Of a stretch of 36,583 nt of DNA, positions 32,826 to 36,583 are shown one piece after another. The notes beneath the pieces were generated by a model that was not told the DNA's origin, did no database searches, and saw only the letters and a program-made list of their open reading frames with translations. The position numbers and the translations under genes are program-made. The stretch is taken from contig CAIWXX010000004.1 in NCBI GenBank assembly GCA_903916735.1, forward strand, positions 1 through 36,583. The letters are read 5' to 3'. Origin of the DNA: an uncultured Acidobacteriota bacterium (GTDB taxonomy: Bacteria; Acidobacteriota; CAIWXX01). Each line of letters starts with the position of its first letter. Position 1 is the first letter of the stretch.

Positions 32826-35800
32826 CTAATCGCAATTAAAACTGGTTACCCGGCATACCGCAATACCAGTCCCAAGATTAACATCTCTATCGGCCCAGAC
32901 GACCCTGCTGGGAAAGGCGAAGTCGAAGAAATAGGCGGAATCTGCACCAGCAGTTTCTGAGGACCATACGAATGGCCAAATCCCCCCAGGCTCAAAAGGC
33001 GGCACAGGATAACTGCAACACCAATCCGGCGAAGTATCAGAACAGTGAACAAGTATACATGTCGTCAGCTTCGTATCGTAAATACTTTGCAATTCAGCGA
33101 TCGTCGGCATCCGCCAGTCTTCGTGGCCATGTACTTTGTCGTGATTCATGTCATTTATCGCATTCGACGCATCGTTCCAATCGACTTTGCCGGTTCCTGT
33201 TATAGGATATTGTGTCCACATCAAATTCAACAGGTGGTCGTAGACAATGTGAGGCACCGCCAGATACCTCGGCTGGCAGAAGCGAGCATACTGGTACAGG
33301 TAATATACTGTACCCTGAACCGTGATTGTTCCAGATCGATCTTGATTACTGTTATTAAGATTCACGGCGTAGCTCACGGTCCCGTTGCCCTTCATGGTCA
33401 GCTGGCTCGGGAGTATGATCCAGTCGGGCGAACTAGTGGAGATCGTCCACGGGCAACTCGAGTCCGTGGTCACCGTGAAAGAGGCGGCCGTCTCGGGGCA
33501 GTTGAAAAATTTGGTCAATGCGGTTGTCAAGCCCGAGACTGTGTAGGTACAGCCGCTGTCCTGCGTGATCGTGTACACCTGGTCATCAATCGTGATGTGT
33601 CCCGTGCGGGCGGGCCCGGTGTTTGGGGTGACGGTGTAAAACACGTTATACGAACTGCGCCCGCTGGCTGTGACATTCGTGATCCAGGATGGTGAATCGT
33701 TGACTGTCGACCACGAGCAACCCGCCTGAGTCTGGAGAACGAAGGAAGTGTCGGTCACTCCGCTTGCCGGCCAGTTTTTTGTGTTGCCGGGGTAGAAGCT
33801 GTACGTGCAGCCGTCATCCTGCGTGACGGTATGCACCTGGCCTTTGACCGTGATGTGCCCCGTGCGCGCCGTGCCCAAGGTGTTGGCGGAGACAAAGTAA
33901 TACACGATCTCGGAGCCGGTCCCGCTGGGCGTGTCGACCCTGATCCAGGCCGCATCGCTCGATGCCGTCCAGGCACAACCATCCATAGTGGTGACGCTAA
34001 AAGCGCCGTTGCCCCCGGAATTATCGAAGTGCCACGAGTAGTGACTGAGTGAATAGGGGCAACAATCCTGTGTCACCGTGTGCATCCGGCCCTGAACCGT
34101 GATGTGGCCTGTGCGAGCAGAGATCGTGTCGTTGGCGAGAACGGTGTAGACCACGTCACCAGTATCCGTCCCGCTTGCAGTCACATTCTTGATCCAAGAC
34201 GGCGAATCGTTGGTTGTCGTCCACGCGCAACCCGTCTGCGTGTTGACGGTAAATGTGCCGGTACCTCCGGGCTGTGCGAAATTCTGGCTCTCGGATGAAA
34301 GATTGTACGTGCAGCCGTCATTCTGCGTTACGGTGTACATCTGGTCCTGAACCCAGATGTGCCCCGTTCGAGCCATGCCGGCGGTGCTGGCGGCGACGGT
34401 GTAGCCCACGTCACCGGTTCCCGTCCCGCTCGCCGTGACATTTGTGATCCAAGACGGCGAATCGTTCGTTGTCTTCCACGCGCAACCGCCCTGCGTGCTG
34501 ACAGTGAACGTGCCGGCTCCACCGGATTTTGTGAAATTCCAGCTGCTGCGAGTGAGAGAATAGGAGCAACCCGCGGCCTGCGTGACGGTGTGCGTATTGC
34601 CCTGAACCGTGATGTGCCCCTTTCGTGTGGCGGTCGTGTCGTTGACGGCGACGTTGTAGCTTACGGCGCCTGTGCCTGTCCCGAATCCGGTGACACCCGT
34701 GATCCAACCGGGCGAATCGTTAGAGGTCGTCCATTCGCAACCCGGAGAAGACGCCGCTACCGTGAAAGTGCCGACGCCCGCGGACGGTGTGAAGTTATTA
34801 CTGTAGGATGAGAGGCTGTAGGCACAACCATTGCCCTGCGTGACGGTGTACGTCTCACCTCCCACGGAGATAGTGCCAGAGCGCGCACCAGCCCCGGTGT
34901 ACGCATCCACAGTGTAGGTCACTGTCCCGTTTCCCGTGCCTGACGAGTTGGTGTGGATCCACGTCGAGTCGGACGCCGCCGCCCACGCACAATTGGCGGC
35001 GGAAGCCATCACGTCGAAAGACCCGGATCCGCCCGAGGGGTCGAAGCTCATGCTCGTGGAGGCGAGAGTGAATGTGCATGGCTGGTATGTGAAACTCTTC
35101 AACACGACTTCATATTTGGCGGACTGCCTCACCGGAGGCACGCCCTTGTACAGCCATAAATTGATCACCACCGGTATGGGCGATTGCGGGATGCTGCTGG
35201 GATCCACCGGCTCGAAGGGAACACGACTGATGACGCTCTTGGTATTGGTCACGTAACCATTGAAGGAGGTGAATTGAACCGATTTGGGCTTCCAGATGAA
35301 CTGATGTGTCGCCATTTGGCTGGCGGGCATCTTGAACCGGCTTGTCCAGTTGGCGCCGTAATAGGGCGGGATTTCCGGCCAGACCGTGAAGTTTCCCTGC
35401 GGCGCTTTCGCTTTGCCCCATCTGGCCATTTCAATGTCGATCTCATTCGTCTGGTCGGGCCCGATTGCACAAGGAAAAGCGGGATAGTTAAACATGCCGA
35501 ACACGATGTTCTTGTCCAGCCTGGTCACGTTTGTGGAGACCTGCCACTGGTACGTGCCGTAGTGAAAACACTGATCGGTCTGCAGCTGCGCGCCGTACCA
35601 GTTGTACGAACGCGTGGACGCGACATGCTTTCTGGTGATCCGGAGATGAAGGTAGCCTCGCGAGTCTTTCCACACATTGGATCCGGAAAGATTGCAGCCC
35701 ATCGGCCCCGTTCCAGTTCCATCGGACACATTCCAGATGATGCCGGATCGGGATGGCCATTCAATGGTCGTCGCAGCGAGTGGAATCGAAATTGATAGTT

Positions 35801-35870
35801 GTATAATTAATACCGGCGCGGATAACCGCAAAAATTTCCCCAACACGACAAGACTCCTTTCACGTGTCAT
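32826..35870 (-). CDS. Secreted GH16-like protein with seven BACON repeats and DUF1566-like C-terminus
   Basis: The open frame encodes 1014 residues from ATG 35870. A GTG at 35846, 7 nt after AAAGGAG, has the better ribosome site and leaves an intact signal peptide (LGKFLRLSAPVLIIQLSISIPLAA). Residues about 35-262 resemble a GH16/concanavalin-type domain with the catalytic pattern E143-I-D145-I-E147 and a YGTYQWQV strand. Residues about 265-858 are seven BACON-type repeats, each starting with C-x-Y-x-L/F, carrying a central CxW and ending in hydrophobic-TVTQ. Residues about 865-1014 look like a DUF1566/Lcl C-terminal domain (NLMWTQYP, WNDASNAINDM, EDWRMPTIAELQSIYD, FVWSSE). The likely role is extracellular binding and perhaps cleavage of a beta-glucan-type polysaccharide. 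It is monocistronic. Confidence 0.88.
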   Translation of the reverse strand: MTRERSLVVLGKFLRLSAPVLIIQLSISIPLAATTIEWPSRSGIIWNVSDGTGTGPMGCNLSGSNVWKDSRGYLHLRITRKHVASTRSYNWYGAQLQTDQCFHYGTYQWQVSTNVTRLDKNIVFGMFNYPAFPCAIGPDQTNEIDIEMARWGKAKAPQGNFTVWPEIPPYYGANWTSRFKMPASQMATHQFIWKPKSVQFTSFNGYVTNTKSVISRVPFEPVDPSSIPQSPIPVVINLWLYKGVPPVRQSAKYEVVLKSFTYQPCTFTLASTSMSFDPSGGSGSFDVMASAANCAWAAASDSTWIHTNSSGTGNGTVTYTVDAYTGAGARSGTISVGGETYTVTQGNGCAYSLSSYSNNFTPSAGVGTFTVAASSPGCEWTTSNDSPGWITGVTGFGTGTGAVSYNVAVNDTTATRKGHITVQGNTHTVTQAAGCSYSLTRSSWNFTKSGGAGTFTVSTQGGCAWKTTNDSPSWITNVTASGTGTGDVGYTVAASTAGMARTGHIWVQDQMYTVTQNDGCTYNLSSESQNFAQPGGTGTFTVNTQTGCAWTTTNDSPSWIKNVTASGTDTGDVVYTVLANDTISARTGHITVQGRMHTVTQDCCPYSLSHYSWHFDNSGGNGAFSVTTMDGCAWTASSDAAWIRVDTPSGTGSEIVYYFVSANTLGTARTGHITVKGQVHTVTQDDGCTYSFYPGNTKNWPASGVTDTSFVLQTQAGCSWSTVNDSPSWITNVTASGRSSYNVFYTVTPNTGPARTGHITIDDQVYTITQDSGCTYTVSGLTTALTKFFNCPETAASFTVTTDSSCPWTISTSSPDWIILPSQLTMKGNGTVSYAVNLNNSNQDRSGTITVQGTVYYLYQYARFCQPRYLAVPHIVYDHLLNLMWTQYPITGTGKVDWNDASNAINDMNHDKVHGHEDWRMPTIAELQSIYDTKLTTCILVHCSDTSPDWCCSYPVPPFEPGGIWPFVWSSETAGADSAYFFDFAFPSRVVWADRDVNLGTGIAVCRVTSFNCD
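33290..35078 (-). repeat. Tandem BACON-encoding repeats (seven units of about 80-90 codons)
   Basis: Seven units of roughly 250-270 bp lie in tandem inside the GH16-like gene. The DNA of neighbouring units is still alike around the segments encoding NDSPSWI-NVTASGT and ARTGHI-VQ, most strongly between units 3 and 4 (near 34100-34600), pointing to fairly recent duplication or gene conversion. The first and last units are the most divergent. Confidence 0.8.
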
Positions 35871-35910
35871 TTGAGTGATACATCCTTTGGCTACTCAGCA
35901 CTCAAATAAC
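35866..35910. promoter_or_regulatory. Long inverted repeat spanning the start codon of the GH16/BACON gene
   Basis: On the minus strand the arms GTTATTTGAGTG (35899-35910) and CACTCAAATGAC (35866-35877) form 12 bp with one G-T wobble and a 21-nt loop. The ATG at 35868-35870 lies in the 3' arm and an AAAGGATG ribosome-like site in the loop. As RNA it would mask the ATG start; as DNA it could be an operator between the promoter and the gene. It would not hide the alternative GTG start at 35846. Confidence 0.5.
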
Positions 35911-35922
35911 GCCCCCTATGGC

Positions 35923-35950
35923 ATTATTCGCAACCCCGAATCGAAAGCAA
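35923..35950 (-). promoter_or_regulatory. Possible promoter of the GH16/BACON gene
   Basis: TTGCTT (35945-35950) and AATAAT (35923-35928) are 16 bp apart on the minus strand. Transcription would start near 35916, just before the inverted repeat at 35866-35910. The match is moderate. Confidence 0.3.
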
Positions 35951-36150
35951 ATCGCAAACGCGAATCCGCGGCTCGGAAATGACATCACGAAGGCGCGCCG
36001 GATCGAGTCGAAGACCAGCACGGCGGCGGCATTTATTCTTCTCGCACACCATTCCGACATCATCGGCAGGAGGCATTTCAGGGTAGCGGACCGCATCGCT
36101 GGATGCTGGTTTTGCACGATGTCGGTTCCTTTGTGCGATAAGTTGGGGGC

Positions 36151-36312
36151 ATGAGTCGAGCGGTTCGAATCGAGTTTGAAGGCCCCTGCTATCACATCAT
36201 GTCGCACGGAGTGTCACGAATGCATAGGAGTTTCCTTTTCCGACCGGATACTAGGAATACTGCCGCTGTAGTAATAATGGGTCAACACGACCTCTCCTGT
36301 CAGGTCGAGTAG
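36151..36312 (+). pseudogene. N-terminal fragment of a RAYT / Y1-type transposase
   Basis: The frame from ATG 36151 (GGGGG just upstream) reads SRAVRIEFEGPCYHIMSHGVSR, the standard opening of REP-associated tyrosine transposases (S-R-P-x-R-I-E-F-x-G-x-x-Y-H-V-x-x-R-G-x-x-R). Homology is lost after about 24 residues, and the frame stops at 36312 inside the intron end. The downstream H-x-H and catalytic Tyr regions are missing. It is a dead fragment, perhaps cut by the neighbouring element. Confidence 0.6.
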
Positions 36313-36583
36313 CCGGGGGAGGTTACCCCCCTCCCCCAGCTCTCTCGGAACCGGACTGGTGGGTCTCAGATCCGGCTCTTCGGGATGGTGGCGTTTGGGC
36401 ACGGAACCCATAGTCCATCGTCGACGTTACCGTCCGCAGCTAGTATCTTCTCAAAAAACAGGGGGAAATGCTCTGCGACGCTTGGCTGCAAGGGAATCCA
36501 AGCGCAGGGATCCGGTGGGGTAGGTCTGCGGCTATTCCCATCGCCTCGCTCTTGGCTGCCTGGAAGACAGAGAGTCTGTGAAG
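36304..36583 (-). mobile_element. 3' end of a probable group II intron (domains V and VI), running off the window
   Basis: On the minus strand, 36378-36348 forms a domain-V-like hairpin, GAGCCGGA paired with TCCGGTTC including the G-T wobble in the AGC triad region. Its apical part (31 nt in total) is shorter than usual and lacks a clear GNRA loop. Directly after it, 36347-36304 forms a domain-VI-like stem: CGAG/CTCG, then a 12-bp AGCTGGGGGAGG/CCTCCCCCGGCT stem with one wobble. An unpaired A sits exactly 7 nt before the 3' end, which is ...CTCGAC. A bulged A at that distance and an AY end are standard for group II introns. The 5' part and any reverse transcriptase would lie beyond 36583; 36379-36583 shows no gene. 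Confidence 0.6.

Noticed and set aside
33045-33695. 216-codon plus-strand open frame and similar ones up to 35795
   Set aside because: Antisense to the BACON repeats; the repetitive composition simply mirrors the repeats.
33290-35078. Possible CRISPR-like or satellite repeat array
   Set aside because: Repeat units are about 250-270 bp, in frame and protein-coding (BACON domains), without short direct repeats or unique spacers.
35902-36207. 101-codon minus-strand open frame
   Set aside because: It covers the promoter area of the BACON gene and the reverse strand of the RAYT start; no motif.
36214-36411. 65-codon minus-strand open frame across the intron end
   Set aside because: The translation is produced by the structured domain V/VI RNA sequence, which is better explained as an intron end than as a protein.

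Overview
The window comes from a Gram-negative-type bacterium of moderate GC content. The signs are a TgpA-like transglutaminase, a beta-barrel C-terminal remnant, a possible TonB C-terminal relic, periplasmic Cache sensors and secreted proteins. The mix of roadblock/LC7 proteins, PATAN (DUF4388) domains, Hanks-type kinases, RsbU/RsbW/STAS proteins and PAS-rich hybrid kinases suits a signalling-rich lineage such as deltaproteobacterial, Acidobacteriota or Riflebacteria-like groups. The phylum cannot be fixed from sequence reading alone. No rRNA, tRNA or CRISPR array was recognised.

Layout: (1) 1-1253, a GT-C glycosyltransferase running off the left edge. (2) 1254-2301, a gene-poor stretch with a possible TonB C-terminal relic. 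(3) 2302-10940, a minus-strand signalling cluster. In transcription order it encodes a roadblock-TPR-PATAN protein, a Ser/Thr kinase fused to an ExeA-like ATPase, two roadblock proteins, two Cache sensors, a receiver-PATAN-roadblock regulator and another roadblock protein. Roadblock and Cache units occur in two paralogous sets. A good sigma70-type promoter (TTGACG-17-TATAAA) lies upstream. (4) 11273-15426, a plus-strand MoxR ATPase / DUF58 / TgpA-like transglutaminase operon. (5) 15421-15637, an intrinsic terminator beside an outer-membrane barrel remnant. (6) 15775-20269, an isochorismatase-fold hydrolase, a PAS/GAF hybrid histidine kinase and a small cupin.

(7) 20454-32010 is a compact eight-gene minus-strand operon and the most striking part of the window. 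It begins with a membrane SpoIIE/PP2C phosphatase, a STAS anti-sigma antagonist and an RsbW-like kinase fused to a GNAT-like region. It continues with an MFS exporter, two divergent PaaK-like adenylate-forming enzymes and a LuxE-like acyl-protein synthetase. It ends with a LuxC acyl reductase fused to a further PaaK-like ligase. No luciferase (luxAB) is present. The inferred function is partner-switch-controlled activation and reduction of one or more carboxylic acids to an aldehyde or aldehyde-derived product that may be exported.

(8) 32308-36583 is an accessory right end. It holds a frameshifted DUF6788-like pseudogene, a large secreted GH16-like/BACON-repeat/DUF1566-like protein whose start lies in a long inverted repeat, an N-terminal RAYT (Y1 transposase) fragment, and the 3' end of a probable group II intron (domains V/VI) running off the right edge.
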